Shown piece after piece: positions 18,667-31,275 of a stretch of DNA of 64,000 bases (position 1 is its first letter; every line of letters begins with the position of its first letter). The stretch spans positions 1-64,000 of the forward strand of contig NZ_JXSS01000002.1 in the NCBI RefSeq assembly GCF_000855665.1, in the 5' to 3' direction. The notes under the pieces were generated by a model. That model was not told the DNA's origin. It searched no databases and was given only the letters and a program-made list of their open reading frames with translations. A program made the translations under genes and the position numbers. This stretch comes from Lysobacter sp. A03. Its GTDB lineage: Bacteria; Pseudomonadota; Gammaproteobacteria; Xanthomonadales; Xanthomonadaceae.

Positions 18667-20193
18667 TCATTTCTTGCCGCCGAACAGGCCGCCCATGACG
18701 CCGCGCAGGATCTGCCTGCCGACCTGGTTGCCCACGGTCCGTGCGCTCTGTTTGGCCATGGTCTCAACCATCCCTTGGCGGCGCTTGGTACCGAAGACAA
18801 TGTCGCGAATCGACTGGCCAAATCCGCCGGCCTCCTCGGTGATTGGTTTCGCCTTGGGGGCGTTGGCCTCGATCGCGGCGGCATCGGCCTTGCGCGCCAG
18901 CAGCTCCATTGCCGATTCGCGGTCCACGCGTTTGTCGTACTTCGCGCCGATCGGGCTGCCCGCGCGGACCTGGTCGCGCTCGGCCTCGGTGATGGACCCC
19001 ATGCGGCAGCGGGGCGGCGCAATGAGGGTGCGCTCGACCGGCATCGGCACGCCTTTGTCCTGCAGCGTGGAGACGAGGGCCTCACCGGTGCCGAGGCCAC
19101 CAATCGCCTTGGCGACGTCCAGATCCGGGTTGGCGACAAAGGTCTCCGCCGCCGTGCGTACCGCTTTCTGGTCGCGCGGGGTGAAGGCACGCAGGGCGTG
19201 CTGCACACGGTTGCCGAGCTGGCCGAGGATGTTGTCGGGCACATCGTCGGGAAACTGCGAGCAGAAATATACCCCCACGCCCTTGGAGCGAATCAGCCGG
19301 ACGACCTGTTCCACGCGCTGGCGCAGCGCAGGCGGGGCGTCGTTGAAGAGCAGGTGTGCCTCATCGAACACAAACACCAGCTTGGGCTTGTCCAGGTCGC
19401 CGACCTCGGGCAGTTGCTCGAAAAGCTGCGACAGCAGCCAGAGCAGGAAGCTGGAATACAGACGCGGTTTCAGGATCAGGCTGTCGGAGGCAAGGATGCT
19501 GATCATCCCGCGACCATCGATGTTGGTCCGCATCAGGTCGGAAAGCTCGAGCGCAGGCTCGCCGAAGAAGTGGTCGCCGCCGTCCGATTGCAGACGCAGC
19601 AGGGCGCGCTGGATCGCGCCGATCGACGGACTGCTGACCAGGCCGTACTCGGTGGAGATCGTCTTGCGCTCGGCCGCCAGCAGGTTGAGCATCGCGCGCA
19701 GGTCGGGGAGGTCGAGCAGCAGCAGGCCGCGGTCGTCCGCGACCTTGAACAGGATGTCCATTACCCCCGACTGGGTGTCATTGAGCTCCAGCATGCGCGA
19801 GAGCAGGGTCGGGCCGATCTCGGTAACGGTGGCGCGCACCGGATGGCCGAGCTTGCCGAACAGGTCCCAGAACAGCGTGGGACTGCCTTCGCTGGTATAG
19901 CCGTCCACGCCGATCTCGTCGATTCGGGACTGCAGCTTCTCGTTCATCGTGCCGGGGACCGCCAGGCCGGCGACGTCGCCCTTCACGTCGGCCAGGAACA
20001 CCGGCACCCCGATCCGCGAGAACCCCTCCGCCAGCGTCATCAGGGTGACGGTCTTGCCAGTGCCCGTCGCCCCGGCAACCAGGCCGTGGCGGTTGCCCAG
20101 GCGTGGCAGCAGGAATACCTTGCCGTCGGTTTCGGGCAATGCGTGGGGCGTGGTGACGGCCTTGCCGACGAGCACTGGCGGAAGAGTGGACAT
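18667..20193 (-). CDS. HerA-like ATPase, DUF853 family
   Basis: 508 residues. The start MSTLPPVLVGKAV leads into a P-loop GATGTGKTVT (about residue 40), the block FLADVKGDVAGLA, a Walker B-like LVFVFDEAHLLF, and a Gly/Lys-rich tail ending GGLFGGKK. This is the YjgR/DUF853 family, related to HerA helicases. The cellular role is not established. The frame continues open to 21306, but that part lies opposite the transglycosylase gene and was rejected. First gene of the herA-like/nlpE-like/greB unit. Confidence 0.88.
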   Translation of the reverse strand: MSTLPPVLVGKAVTTPHALPETDGKVFLLPRLGNRHGLVAGATGTGKTVTLMTLAEGFSRIGVPVFLADVKGDVAGLAVPGTMNEKLQSRIDEIGVDGYTSEGSPTLFWDLFGKLGHPVRATVTEIGPTLLSRMLELNDTQSGVMDILFKVADDRGLLLLDLPDLRAMLNLLAAERKTISTEYGLVSSPSIGAIQRALLRLQSDGGDHFFGEPALELSDLMRTNIDGRGMISILASDSLILKPRLYSSFLLWLLSQLFEQLPEVGDLDKPKLVFVFDEAHLLFNDAPPALRQRVEQVVRLIRSKGVGVYFCSQFPDDVPDNILGQLGNRVQHALRAFTPRDQKAVRTAAETFVANPDLDVAKAIGGLGTGEALVSTLQDKGVPMPVERTLIAPPRCRMGSITEAERDQVRAGSPIGAKYDKRVDRESAMELLARKADAAAIEANAPKAKPITEEAGGFGQSIRDIVFGTKRRQGMVETMAKQSARTVGNQVGRQILRGVMGGLFGGKK

Positions 20194-20316
20194 GCGGGTT
20201 TCCGGGGCGGGACTGCGGCTGATTCTATGGCCTAACGCGGCGGCGGTGCATGCGGTCGATTGCGGTGCCCGCTTGCCACAGACTACCCTGCATGCCGCTT
20301 CCCCTTGCCTGAGCCC

Positions 20317-21612
20317 ATGCCCGCACAACACTGCTTTTCCCGCCTGCTCGCCGCTGTTTTCGGCGCCGCCCTGCTGACGATGTCCGTGGATGCCTCCGCC
20401 CTGTCGCGCCGCGACCAGGCCGCGGTCGATGCCATCACCGCCCGCATGGAGGCTGCCGAAACCGCCTACAAGCAGGCGCTGGTGAAGATGGGCAACGCCG
20501 ATCCGGCTGGCAGTGGCGAGGCCGACAAGGCGCTGGAGGACATGGAGGATGTCGTGGCCGCCTGCTCGGGCCAGCGTGGCTGCTCGGTGCCATCGCTGCT
20601 GAGTACCTACAAGCGGCTGCTCAAGCTGACCGCCGACATCGAGGGCAGTGACCTGTTGTTTGACGAGTTGCCACCCGGCGTGGCTGGCCACCACATCACC
20701 TCGTTCGCCGAGGACGTGCCCGAGGCCGCTCGGGCCGCAGCCCTGCTGGATGACGATGGCCACCGCTTCGATCGCATGGTCCAGTACAACCCGGCGGTTC
20801 AGGAAGGCATACGCCGCTGGCTTACCGACATGCGCGGCTCGCTGCTGACCAGCTACGAGAACTATCAGTACATGCGCCATCTGATGTGGCCGCAGTACGA
20901 GCGCGCCGGGCTGCCGGAGGCCTTGTTGTTCGGCATCCTCGCCAAGGAGTCCAACGGCCGCGTCCACTCGACCTCGCGCGCCGGCGCCGCCGGGCCGCTG
21001 CAGTTCATGTACGCCACCGGCAAGCGGTTCGGCCTGGGCGACGATGGCACCGGTTTTGACACCCGTTACGACGCCTACGCTGCCTCCGAGGCCAGCGTCT
21101 CCTATCTCAATGAGCGGATGCGCGAGCTCAACGGCAACATCGAACTGGCACTTGCCGCCTACAACGGCGGGGAAGGGCGCGCATTGCGGGGGTATCAGGG
21201 CGCCGGTGGCAAGGGCTTCTGGGATGCGGACGTGTACGCGCAGTTCCCGCCGGAAACCCGCGACTACGTGCCGATGGTGATCGCGGCGGCATGGCTGTTC
21301 CTGCATCCAGACGAGTACGGTCTGACTCTGCCCAAGGTCGATCCCAAGCCGGCGCAGCTGCGCCTTGAGCAGCCGGCGTCGATCTACCAGTTGACGATCT
21401 GCCTGGGCAACCGCGGCGTGCGGGAGGGCTACATGCGCGCGCTGCGCAATTACAACCCGCGCTACCAGGCCGACGATCGCCTGCCCGCCGGCACCATCCT
21501 GCAGGCGACCACGCGTATTGCCGGCCTCTACAAGCGCCAGTGTATTCGCGGGCCGCGCGCGGACATGGCGCGGGAGCTGGTCGCCAGCGATCCGGGAGCG
21601 GCGATCAAGTAA
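20317..21612 (+). CDS. Lytic murein transglycosylase (SLT/GH23 type)
   Basis: 431-residue exported protein. A signal peptide (about residues 1-31, ending VDASA) is followed by an Ala/Glu-rich helical region and an SLT domain. The catalytic glutamate is in ILAKESNG, with the following blocks RAGAAGPLQFM and LALAAYNGGEGRAL. The C-terminal segment has a LysM-like IYQLTICLGN...AGTILQ pattern. It cleaves the MurNAc-GlcNAc bond to make anhydro-muropeptides. The ATG at 20317 is the one that precedes the signal peptide directly. Divergent from the HerA-like gene and convergent with psd. Confidence 0.88.
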   Translation: MPAQHCFSRLLAAVFGAALLTMSVDASALSRRDQAAVDAITARMEAAETAYKQALVKMGNADPAGSGEADKALEDMEDVVAACSGQRGCSVPSLLSTYKRLLKLTADIEGSDLLFDELPPGVAGHHITSFAEDVPEAARAAALLDDDGHRFDRMVQYNPAVQEGIRRWLTDMRGSLLTSYENYQYMRHLMWPQYERAGLPEALLFGILAKESNGRVHSTSRAGAAGPLQFMYATGKRFGLGDDGTGFDTRYDAYAASEASVSYLNERMRELNGNIELALAAYNGGEGRALRGYQGAGGKGFWDADVYAQFPPETRDYVPMVIAAAWLFLHPDEYGLTLPKVDPKPAQLRLEQPASIYQLTICLGNRGVREGYMRALRNYNPRYQADDRLPAGTILQATTRIAGLYKRQCIRGPRADMARELVASDPGAAIK

Positions 21613-21614
21613 GG

Positions 21615-21628
21615 CCGGGCAGGCCCGG
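21615..21628. terminator. Weak hairpin between convergent transglycosylase and psd genes
   Basis: CCGGG and CCCGG arms around a CAGG loop, flanked by possible G-T pairs, lie just after the transglycosylase stop. There is no U-tract in either direction, so this is a low-confidence terminator candidate. Confidence 0.25.
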
Positions 21629-21645
21629 TTCGCCGGACTGCGCGG

Positions 21646-22506
21646 TCAGGTCCGCAGGGTGGCCAGGGCCTGGCCAAGCTTGACCGGCGTCTCGGGACCC
21701 AGACCGGCGTCCAGTTCGGCGACACCCGCGGGCAGGAGTACGATCACGGTCGAGCCGTAGTTGAAGCGGGCCATCTCCTCGAAGCGGTCCACCGTGATGT
21801 CCTCGCCCCGATAGTCCTTGACCGTGGTGGTCGTGCCGTAGGCCGGGATTTCCTCGCCGCTCCAGACGGTCTCCACGCCGGAAACCAGCAGCGCGCCGAC
21901 CATCACCACCGCCATCGGGCCGAAGTCGGTATCGAAGTGGCATACCAGGCGCTCGTTGCGGGCAAACAGCCGCGGCACGTGCTGCACGGCCGCCGGGCCG
22001 ACGCTGAAAAGTCGCCCCGGGACGTGCACGGTCTCGCGCAGGCGCCCCGTCCAGGGCATGTGCACGCGGTGATAGTCGCGCGGCGATAGATAGACGGTGG
22101 CGAAGATCCCGTTGTCGAATGCCCGCGCGGCGTCGGCGTCGCCCAGCAGTTCGGCGGTGGTGAATGACTGGCCCTTGGCCTGGAAGATCCGGCCGCTGCC
22201 ATCGGGATCGGCGGTGATCGCGCCGCATTGGCTGACGCGTCCGTCCGCCGGCATCACCAGCACGCGCGGGTCCGGATCGGCGACGCGCGCGCCGGGTTTC
22301 AGCGCACGGGTAAAGAAGGCATTGAAGGTCGGATAGTCGGCCGGATCGGACTTCGCCGCCTCCGACAGGTCAACGCCAAACCGCTGCGTGACCGTGTCGA
22401 TCAGCCAGGCGCGCAGGCGCGGGTTGTCGGAGTAGGCGAGGCGCCGCGCCATCGACGAGAGCAGCCGGTGTGGCAACACATAGGTGAGTCTGGTGGTGAG
22501 GCTCAT
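21646..22506 (-). CDS. psd: Phosphatidylserine decarboxylase proenzyme
   Basis: Pyruvoyl enzyme that makes phosphatidylethanolamine at the inner membrane. The self-cleavage site is Y250-G-S252-T, a variant of the usual LGST, and Ser252 becomes the pyruvoyl group. Other conserved residues are in PADGR (D88) and [11 protein letters not shown] (H146, H149). 286 residues is the normal length. It lies 7 bases downstream of the SCO gene on the same strand, so the two are likely co-transcribed. Confidence 0.95.
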   Translation of the reverse strand: MSLTTRLTYVLPHRLLSSMARRLAYSDNPRLRAWLIDTVTQRFGVDLSEAAKSDPADYPTFNAFFTRALKPGARVADPDPRVLVMPADGRVSQCGAITADPDGSGRIFQAKGQSFTTAELLGDADAARAFDNGIFATVYLSPRDYHRVHMPWTGRLRETVHVPGRLFSVGPAAVQHVPRLFARNERLVCHFDTDFGPMAVVMVGALLVSGVETVWSGEEIPAYGTTTTVKDYRGEDITVDRFEEMARFNYGSTVIVLLPAGVAELDAGLGPETPVKLGQALATLRT

Positions 22507-22513
22507 GGCAGTC

Positions 22514-23161
22514 TCAAGGCGCGCTGGCGGCGGTCAATGCGGCAAGGTCGGCGGCAAGCGCGGCCGGGTCGAAGGGCTGCTGGACCACGCCGGACATGCG
22601 GCCCTGCGGATCCAGCACGGCCATGGTCGCGCTGTGGTCGACCGAATACTGGTCCGCGGGTGCGCCGTCTTCCGGCGGCGCCTTGGCGAACACCAGGCTC
22701 AGCGAGCGGGCGAACTTCTCCAGCGAGGGGATATCCGCCGTCGCCGCCAGGGTGTCCTTGTGGAAGGCGTGTGCGTACTCGCCGATGCGGTCGGGCGTGT
22801 CGCGCTCCGGGTCGACCGAGACGAACAGCACGCGCGGTCGCACGGCGTCGGGAATCGACTCCCACTGCTGCTGTGCCTGGGCCATCTGTGAAAGCGTCAA
22901 CGGGCAGATGTCCGGGCAGTGGGTGAACCCCAGAAACACCAGCGTCCAGTGCCCGTTGAGCTCGCCCGGGACCAGTTGGGTCCCGTCGGACTGGCGCAGG
23001 TTGAAGTCCGGCAGCGCCCGCGGCGGGTCAAACAGCTTGACCGCGCTGGTCTGCGGCCATGGCGATGGCGCAGGTTCGCCGAAGAAGTGCTTCGACGCGA
23101 TCAGGCCCAGTCCCGCGGCCAAGGCAACGAAAAGGATGATGAGGGTGCTGCGGTTGAACAT
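22514..23161 (-). CDS. SCO1/SenC/PrrC-family copper chaperone
   Basis: 215 residues with an N-terminal membrane anchor (about residues 6-23) and a thioredoxin-like domain exposed to the periplasm. The copper ligands are C82 and C86 in [11 protein letters not shown] plus a distal His in SVDHSATM. Family members help assemble the CuA centre of cytochrome c oxidase or act in redox signalling. No oxidase gene is in the window. First gene of an SCO-psd pair and divergent from prmB. Confidence 0.9.
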   Translation of the reverse strand: MFNRSTLIILFVALAAGLGLIASKHFFGEPAPSPWPQTSAVKLFDPPRALPDFNLRQSDGTQLVPGELNGHWTLVFLGFTHCPDICPLTLSQMAQAQQQWESIPDAVRPRVLFVSVDPERDTPDRIGEYAHAFHKDTLAATADIPSLEKFARSLSLVFAKAPPEDGAPADQYSVDHSATMAVLDPQGRMSGVVQQPFDPAALAADLAALTAASAP

Positions 23162-23214
23162 GGACAGCCCGGTGGTGGAGCGGATCAGCGGCCATGATAG
23201 CCGCCCGCTGCCGC

Positions 23215-23220
23215 TATAAT
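23215..23220 (+). promoter_or_regulatory. Putative -10 box for prmB
   Basis: A perfect TATAAT sits 28 bases before the prmB ATG in the divergent SCO/prmB gap. No convincing -35 is seen at standard spacing. Confidence 0.35.
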
Positions 23221-23247
23221 CGCCGGTCTTCCGCAGAGCCTGCCGCC

Positions 23248-24195
23248 ATGACCGTCGACCGCGCCGATTTCGGCTCCGCCCAGTTTGAGCAGATCTCGAT
23301 CATCGACCTGATCCGCTTCGGCGGCAGCCGCCTGGGTGAGTCAGGCCTGACGTTCGGCCACAGCTATGACAACGCGCTGGACGAGGCGACGCAGCTCGTG
23401 CTGCACGCGCTGTCAATGCCGCATGACCTCAGCCCCGTCTACGGTGCGGCGCGTGTCACCACCGATGAGAAGCAGCGCGTGATGGCGTTGCTGGAGCGGC
23501 GCATCAACGAGCGCATTCCGGCCGCCTACCTGACCGGCGAGGCCTGGTTCGCCGGGCTGAGCTTCAAGTCCGACCCGCGCGCACTGGTGCCGCGTTCGCC
23601 GATCGCCGAGCTGATCGAAGCCGGTTTCGAGCCGTGGCTGGGCGGGCGCGAGGTCAACCGCGTACTCGACCTCTGTACCGGCTCGGGCTGCATCGCCATC
23701 GCCACGGCCCACTACCACCCGCACTGGCAGGTCGACGGCGTGGACATCGATGACGACGCGCTGTCGCTGGCGGCGGAAAACCGGCAGCGCCTGCTGGCCG
23801 ACAACGTGCGCCTGCGCAAATCCGACCTGTTCAACGATCTTCAGGGCGAGGTCTATGACCTGATCGTGACCAATCCGCCTTACGTCACCCACGACGAGAC
23901 CGATGCGCTGCCGGCCGAATACGCACACGAGCCCGAGCTCGGCCTGCGCGCCGGCGAGGATGGCCTGGACCTGGCCCTGAAGATCCTGCGCGACGCCCCC
24001 GGGCACCTGTCCGCCGACGGGTTGCTGATCTGCGAGGTCGGCGAGGCGGAGCGCGCGCTGGGCGAGCTGCTGCCGGAGCTGCCGCTGGCGTGGGTGGAGT
24101 TCAAGGTGGGCCAGATGGGGATTTTTGTCGCCGAGCGCGCCGATCTGGTCGCGCATCATGCGAGGATCAAGAACTTGGCCGACGCTCGCGGCTGA
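23248..24195 (+). CDS. prmB: 50S ribosomal protein L3 glutamine methyltransferase PrmB
   Basis: SAM-dependent N5-glutamine methyltransferase that modifies a Gln of ribosomal protein L3. The 315-residue protein has motif I ([13 protein letters not shown]), an acidic motif II ([11 protein letters not shown]) and the catalytic NPPY at about residues 209-212. The extended helical N-terminus and the sequence around NPPYVTHDE fit PrmB rather than PrmC. The ATG at 23248 follows a TATAAT by 28 bases. aroC comes next, a common neighbour in gammaproteobacteria. Confidence 0.92.
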   Translation: MTVDRADFGSAQFEQISIIDLIRFGGSRLGESGLTFGHSYDNALDEATQLVLHALSMPHDLSPVYGAARVTTDEKQRVMALLERRINERIPAAYLTGEAWFAGLSFKSDPRALVPRSPIAELIEAGFEPWLGGREVNRVLDLCTGSGCIAIATAHYHPHWQVDGVDIDDDALSLAAENRQRLLADNVRLRKSDLFNDLQGEVYDLIVTNPPYVTHDETDALPAEYAHEPELGLRAGEDGLDLALKILRDAPGHLSADGLLICEVGEAERALGELLPELPLAWVEFKVGQMGIFVAERADLVAHHARIKNLADARG

Positions 24196-24248
24196 ATCAA
24201 TACCGGGTGCGGCCACGGCCCGGTCGTCGCCGCAGTGGAGGCATCATC

Positions 24249-25352
24249 TTGGCCAGCAACACGTTCGGAAAACTGTTTGCGGTAACCACCTTCGGCGAGA
24301 GCCACGGGCCGGCGATCGGCTGCGTGGTGGATGGTTGTCCTCCCGGTCTGCAGATCGATGCCGCGGACTTCCGCCACGATCTTGAGCGCAGGGCCACCGG
24401 CAAGTCGCGGCACACCTCGGCCAGGCACGAGAGCGATGAGGTCGAGATCCTGTCGGGTGTTTTCGAAGGCCGCACAACGGGCACTCCGATCGCGCTGCTG
24501 ATCCGCAATACCGACGCGCGCAGTCGCGATTACGCGAAGATCGCAGAGCAGTTCCGGCCCGGCCACGCCGACTACACCTATTGGCACAAATACGGCATCC
24601 GGGATCCGCGCGGCGGTGGTCGCTCGAGCGCGCGCGAAACCACGATGCGCGTCGCCGCAGGGGTGATCGCCAAGAAGTGGCTGGCGCAGCGCCACGGCAT
24701 CCGCATCCAGGGCTTTCTCTCCCAGCTCGGCGACATCCGCCCGGCCTCGATGGACCTCGCGGTAGTCGAGGACAACCCGTTCTTCTGGCCCGACGCGGCC
24801 CAGGTTCCGGAGCTGGAGGCGTACATGGACGCGCTGCGCAAGTCCGGCGACTCGGTCGGCGCACGCGTGGATGTCTGGGCCGACGGCGTTCCGGCCGGCT
24901 GGGGCGAGCCGATCTACGGCAAGCTGGACGGCGAACTCGCGGGCGCCCTGATGAGCATCAACGCGGTCAAGGGCGTGGAGATCGGTGCCGGGTTCGACGC
25001 CGTCGCCCAGAAGGGCAGCGAGCATCGCGACGAGCTGGGTCCCGACGGTTTCGCCTCCAACCATGCCGGCGGCATCCTGGGCGGCATCAGCAGTGGCCAG
25101 CGGGTCACGTGCTCAGTCGCATTCAAACCAACCTCGAGCCTGCGCCTGCCGGTGGACAGCCTGGACATCCATGGCAACACCGTTGAAGTGGTCACCACCG
25201 GCCGCCATGATCCCTGCGTCGGCATCCGCGCCGCGCCGATCTGCGAGGCCATGGTGGCCGCGGTCCTGATGGACCAGGCGCTGCGGCACCGCGCCCAATG
25301 CGGCGATGTCGAGATGCCCGCGATCCCTTCCCCCACAGCAATTCCCGGATAG
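24249..25352 (+). CDS. aroC: Chorismate synthase (TTG start)
   Basis: Converts EPSP to chorismate, the last shared step of aromatic amino acid synthesis, using reduced FMN. Family motifs are [45 protein letters not shown] and [17 protein letters not shown]. Counting the initiator as Met, the product is 367 residues. I chose the TTG at 24249 because the protein family begins almost exactly there (ASNTFGKLF) and GGAGG lies 7 bases upstream. No ATG gives a sensible N-terminus. It supplies chorismate to the tryptophan pathway encoded in part downstream. Confidence 0.94.
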   Translation: MASNTFGKLFAVTTFGESHGPAIGCVVDGCPPGLQIDAADFRHDLERRATGKSRHTSARHESDEVEILSGVFEGRTTGTPIALLIRNTDARSRDYAKIAEQFRPGHADYTYWHKYGIRDPRGGGRSSARETTMRVAAGVIAKKWLAQRHGIRIQGFLSQLGDIRPASMDLAVVEDNPFFWPDAAQVPELEAYMDALRKSGDSVGARVDVWADGVPAGWGEPIYGKLDGELAGALMSINAVKGVEIGAGFDAVAQKGSEHRDELGPDGFASNHAGGILGGISSGQRVTCSVAFKPTSSLRLPVDSLDIHGNTVEVVTTGRHDPCVGIRAAPICEAMVAAVLMDQALRHRAQCGDVEMPAIPSPTAIPG

Positions 25353-25359
25353 TCCTGTC

Positions 25360-26379
<1,020 letters not shown>

Positions 26380-26452
26380 AGTTTGCGCGCGTGCATTGCT
26401 GCCCGCTCCCTCCGCCGTTAGAGTCCCCGGCAGGGGAGTCGAGGGGGTTTCT

Positions 26453-28315
26453 GTGAATCCATTGATGCGCGCCGCGTTCGCGCTGGTCCTGATGGTTGCC
26501 AGTGGAACTGCTGCGGCCCTGGGGCTGGGCCAGATCCAGTTGAAGTCCAAGCTCGGCGAGCCGCTGCTGGCCGAGATCATGATCGTGTCCAGCGATCCGT
26601 CCGAGCTGGAAGGCCTGCGCGCCGGCCTCGCGTCGCCGGAGACGTTTGCCCGCATCGGTCTGGACCTTCCGCAAGGCGCCGTTGCGGACCTCCAGTTCAC
26701 GCAGGCGCTGAACGATGCCGGACGTCCGGTGATCCGGGTCACCAGCGTGGCGCCGATCGAGCAGCCACTGCTGAGCTTCCTGATCGAGGTTGATTGGGGC
26801 CAGGGTCGGCTGGTCCGCGAATACTCCACGCTCATGGACGCGCCGCGGACGCTGGCAGCGTCCGCGCAGCCGTCGATCCAGGCACCGACGCAGGCGCCAA
26901 GCAACGCGATTGTGCGTGACGCAGTGGCGGATCAAACCGAGCCGTCCGCGGCCGCTGATGTCGATGCCGGCGACGAGCAAGCGGTCGCGGCGAAAGACGC
27001 AGCCCCCCCCATGTCGGCGCCTGCGCAGCCGGCGCCACCGCCGACCCGCTATGGCGCGGTGCAAAGCGGGGAACACCTGTCGAAGATCGCGGCGGGGCTG
27101 GAGATGGACGGCAACCTCCAGCAGCGGATGATTGCGCTGCTGCAGGCCAACCCGGAAGCCTTTATCGGCGGCAACATCCACCTGCTCAAGCAGGGTGCGG
27201 TGCTGCGGATTCCCGGAGCTGACGAGGTCGCGGCGATCACTGCAGCCCAGGCAGCCGCGCAGGTGCGCGAACAGACCCGGGCCTGGCGGGTGGCATCCCA
27301 GCCGGTGCCGCAACCACAGGTGGCGAACGCGGTGGGCGAGGCTTCGGCTGCGGGCGATACCGTGGCTGCCGCTACTGCTGCCGGGCCTGCCGACGGTGCG
27401 CGACTGGAAATTGTTCCGCCCGGCGCCAGTGATGCGTCGCGCGCAGGTACCCAATCAGGCCTCAGTGCCGGAGGCGAGGGCGACATGGTGCGACAGGAAT
27501 TGCAGACAACCACGGAAACCCTGGCGGCGCGGGATGCCGAGTTGGCCGACCTCAAGAGTCGCATCGACACCCTCGAGCAGCTCCAGTCCGACCAACAGAA
27601 ATTGTTGGCGATGAAGGACGCCGAGCTTGCATCCGCGCAGGAACAATTGGCCCAGGCGCAGTCCACGCAGGCCGCCGCCCAGGCGGACCCGGCCGGGGGG
27701 TCGGCGGTGCCGTGGCTTCTGGGCGGAACGGTGCTGGTGCTGGCGCTTGTGGCTGTCTGGTGGTGGAGGCGACGCGTGGACGCGGTGCCGCGCTTCCGTG
27801 CCCCGGTGGCGCCGGCTGGCGCGCCATCGACCCCGGCACGTGGATTTGCTGCCGGCTCGGATGCCCCTGCCTCTGCGCCTGATCCGGAGCGGAGCCTGCT
27901 GACCCCGAACGTGGTGGATCGGACCGCTGAAAGGAGTGTGCAACCCGCCGTTGCTGTGGGCGCGGACACCCCGGGCCCGGGGCCGGCGGCGGTAGCCAGC
28001 GCTGCATCGACCGATATTGCTGCGGCGGCGGTCCCCGCATGGCACGGTGCCGCGAGCGCAACCGGCCAGACCCGCCTGACTGCCCCGTTGTCCGTCGCTG
28101 ATGCATCGTCCGACGCGCCGCGCGGGCACGCAGTCTCGACTTCACGCCCCGTCGGTGGGGATGATGCGCCCGGCATGGAACGGCTGGAGTTGGCGCGCGC
28201 CTACCTCGACCTCGGCGATGAGGACAGCGCGCGGCAATTGCTCGGCGAATTGCAGGTCAATGGCAGTCTGGAGGCGCGTCAGCACGCCACGCGCCTGTTG
28301 CGGGAGCTGGGGTAA
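26453..28315 (+). CDS. fimV: FimV/HubP-type polar peptidoglycan-binding protein
   Basis: 620 residues. The signal peptide ends ...AAALGLGQ, followed by the conserved FimV N-terminal domain (QLKSKLGEPLLAEI; about residues 20-125), a linker, and a LysM-like segment (about 199-250). A coiled coil (about 345-410), one transmembrane helix (about 421-438), a variable acidic/Ala-rich cytoplasmic region, and a short C-terminal TPR motif (ERLELARAYLDLGDEDSARQLL) complete it. FimV-family proteins organise type IV pili and the cell pole. The GTG at 26453 has GAGGGGG about 6 bases upstream. The ATG at 26465 is an alternative. A C8 run lies at 27003-27010. Confidence 0.88.
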   Translation: MNPLMRAAFALVLMVASGTAAALGLGQIQLKSKLGEPLLAEIMIVSSDPSELEGLRAGLASPETFARIGLDLPQGAVADLQFTQALNDAGRPVIRVTSVAPIEQPLLSFLIEVDWGQGRLVREYSTLMDAPRTLAASAQPSIQAPTQAPSNAIVRDAVADQTEPSAAADVDAGDEQAVAAKDAAPPMSAPAQPAPPPTRYGAVQSGEHLSKIAAGLEMDGNLQQRMIALLQANPEAFIGGNIHLLKQGAVLRIPGADEVAAITAAQAAAQVREQTRAWRVASQPVPQPQVANAVGEASAAGDTVAAATAAGPADGARLEIVPPGASDASRAGTQSGLSAGGEGDMVRQELQTTTETLAARDAELADLKSRIDTLEQLQSDQQKLLAMKDAELASAQEQLAQAQSTQAAAQADPAGGSAVPWLLGGTVLVLALVAVWWWRRRVDAVPRFRAPVAPAGAPSTPARGFAAGSDAPASAPDPERSLLTPNVVDRTAERSVQPAVAVGADTPGPGPAAVASAASTDIAAAAVPAWHGAASATGQTRLTAPLSVADASSDAPRGHAVSTSRPVGGDDAPGMERLELARAYLDLGDEDSARQLLGELQVNGSLEARQHATRLLRELG

Positions 28316-28318
28316 GCG

Positions 28319-29194
28319 GTGCCGACGGAAAACGGAACGCTGCCCGACACGACTTCCCCCGACTCTCCGGCCGCGAGGTCTGCGGATAGCCAGCCGACGC
28401 AACGTCGTTGGGTGCTCGGCGTGGAGTACGACGGCGGCAGCTTCTCGGGATGGCAGCGCCTCAACAAGCGCGACGAGCCGGAGCGGCGCGTGGAACCCAC
28501 CGTGCAGGCAGCAGTGGAACAGGCCGTCAGCATCGTCGCGGGCCGGGAGATTGGCGTGGTGTGCGCGGGGCGTACCGACGCCGGCGTGCATGCCGCGACC
28601 CAGGTGGTGCATTTTGATGGCCCCGCGCAGCGCGATCCGCGTGGCTGGGTACTGGGCACCACCACCAACCTGCCGCCGTCGGTATGCGTGAAATGGTGTG
28701 TGCCCACCACCGATGAGTTTCACGCGCGGTTTTCCGCCCGGGCGCGGCGATACCGCTACACCATCCTCAATCGCCCGATTCGGCCCGCCTTGCAGCACCA
28801 ATACCTGAGCTGGGCGCGCAAGCCGCTGGATACGGACACGATGCACCAGGCGGCACAGCATCTGGTCGGCGAGCATGATTTTTCCGCGTTCCGGACCGTG
28901 CACTGCCAGGCGCCGCACGCGCGCCGCGACTTGCACCATATCGCCGTATCGCGCGACGGCGACCTCGTCACCGTGGAAGTCCAGGCCAACGCCTTCCTCC
29001 ACCACATGGTGCGAAACATCGTCGGCAGCCTGCTGTTGGTCGGGCAGGGCGAGCGTCCGGGCGACTGGCTGCAGGAGGTCCTGGTGGGGCGTGATCGCAG
29101 CCGTGCCGGGCCGACCGCGCCTTCGGCGGGGCTGGTGTTCGTCGGCCCGCGTTATCCCGCCCGTTGGCAATTGCCCGCTGAAGTCACCCTGTGA
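28319..29194 (+). CDS. truA: tRNA pseudouridine(38-40) synthase TruA
   Basis: Modifies uridines 38-40 in the anticodon stem-loop. The catalytic aspartate D87 is in GRTDAGVHA. Other family blocks are [27 protein letters not shown] and [16 protein letters not shown]. The GTG start is 3 bases after the fimV stop, and a longer-than-usual polar N-terminal tail (about 28 residues) precedes the conserved domain, so a later start cannot be excluded. 291 residues. Confidence 0.93.
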   Translation: MPTENGTLPDTTSPDSPAARSADSQPTQRRWVLGVEYDGGSFSGWQRLNKRDEPERRVEPTVQAAVEQAVSIVAGREIGVVCAGRTDAGVHAATQVVHFDGPAQRDPRGWVLGTTTNLPPSVCVKWCVPTTDEFHARFSARARRYRYTILNRPIRPALQHQYLSWARKPLDTDTMHQAAQHLVGEHDFSAFRTVHCQAPHARRDLHHIAVSRDGDLVTVEVQANAFLHHMVRNIVGSLLLVGQGERPGDWLQEVLVGRDRSRAGPTAPSAGLVFVGPRYPARWQLPAEVTL

Positions 29195-29296
29195 GCGACG
29201 CGACGTGCGTGTGCTTCCAGACTATATTCATGGTCCCGCCCAACGCGGAGCGGCCGGAAAAACCGGTCACCAGGAGTAAGTGTTGAGGATGTTGTC

Positions 29297-29956
29297 TTGA
29301 AGCGGACCCTGTTCCGCACCCGGATCAAATTCTGCGGTTTCACCCGGCCGGGTGATGTGCGGCTTGCCTGCGAGCTGGGCGCCGACGCGATCGGGTTCGT
29401 GTTTGCGCACGGCAGCAGCCGCCGGATTGCCCCGGCGGAGGCGCGGGCGATGCGCCAGGCGCTGGCACCGATGGTGGACTCGGTCGCCTTGTTCAGTGAC
29501 AACCCCGCCGAAGAGGTCCGCGAGGTCGTACGCCAGATCCGCCCCAGCCTCCTGCAGTTCCACGGCAGCGAGGATGATGCGTTCTGCCGCGCGTTCGGTG
29601 TGCCCTACCTCAAAGCCATCGCGATGGGCAGCCCGATCAGCCAGGAACACCCTGCCGCCTTGCACCGACAGTACCCGGGCGCGGCGGGATTCCTGTTCGA
29701 CAGCCACGGCGCCGGTACCAGTGGTGGTAGTGGCAAAGTGTTCGATTGGGCGCGCATTCCCGCCGGCGTCCAGAAACCCTTCGTGCTGGCCGGCGGCCTG
29801 ACCGCGGACAATGTGTTCGAGGCGATCATCGCCACGATGCCGTGGGCGGTGGATGTCTCCAGCGGCATTGAAAGTGCGCCAGGGCTGAAGGACGGCGACC
29901 GGATGCGGCGCTTTGTCGAGCAGGTGCGCCACGCCGATTGCCACGTTCTGGACTGA
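29297..29956 (+). CDS. trpF: Phosphoribosylanthranilate isomerase (TTG start)
   Basis: Third-step enzyme of the tryptophan branch, a TIM barrel of 219 residues. The catalytic cysteine is in KFCGFTR and the catalytic aspartate in VDVSSGIE. A phosphate-binding loop VLAGGL is also present. The start is TTG at 29297, with a GAGG about 8 bases upstream. The preceding 102-base gap holds a TATATT hexamer (29223-29228) but no clear -35. Followed by trpB and trpA. Confidence 0.92.
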   Translation: MKRTLFRTRIKFCGFTRPGDVRLACELGADAIGFVFAHGSSRRIAPAEARAMRQALAPMVDSVALFSDNPAEEVREVVRQIRPSLLQFHGSEDDAFCRAFGVPYLKAIAMGSPISQEHPAALHRQYPGAAGFLFDSHGAGTSGGSGKVFDWARIPAGVQKPFVLAGGLTADNVFEAIIATMPWAVDVSSGIESAPGLKDGDRMRRFVEQVRHADCHVLD

Positions 29957-30045
29957 CGCGTCCGTCCAAACCCTCTCCAGATTCCGCCCAGAGACCGCGC
30001 GCATCGTCGCCCGCGGTTGCCAAACCTCCCCGGTGAAACCGAGTC

Positions 30046-31271
<1,226 letters not shown>

Positions 31272-31275
<4 letters not shown>

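Noticed and set aside
20194-21306. Upstream extension of the HerA-like ATPase to 879 residues
   Set aside because: It lies opposite the transglycosylase gene. The conserved protein begins at 20193.
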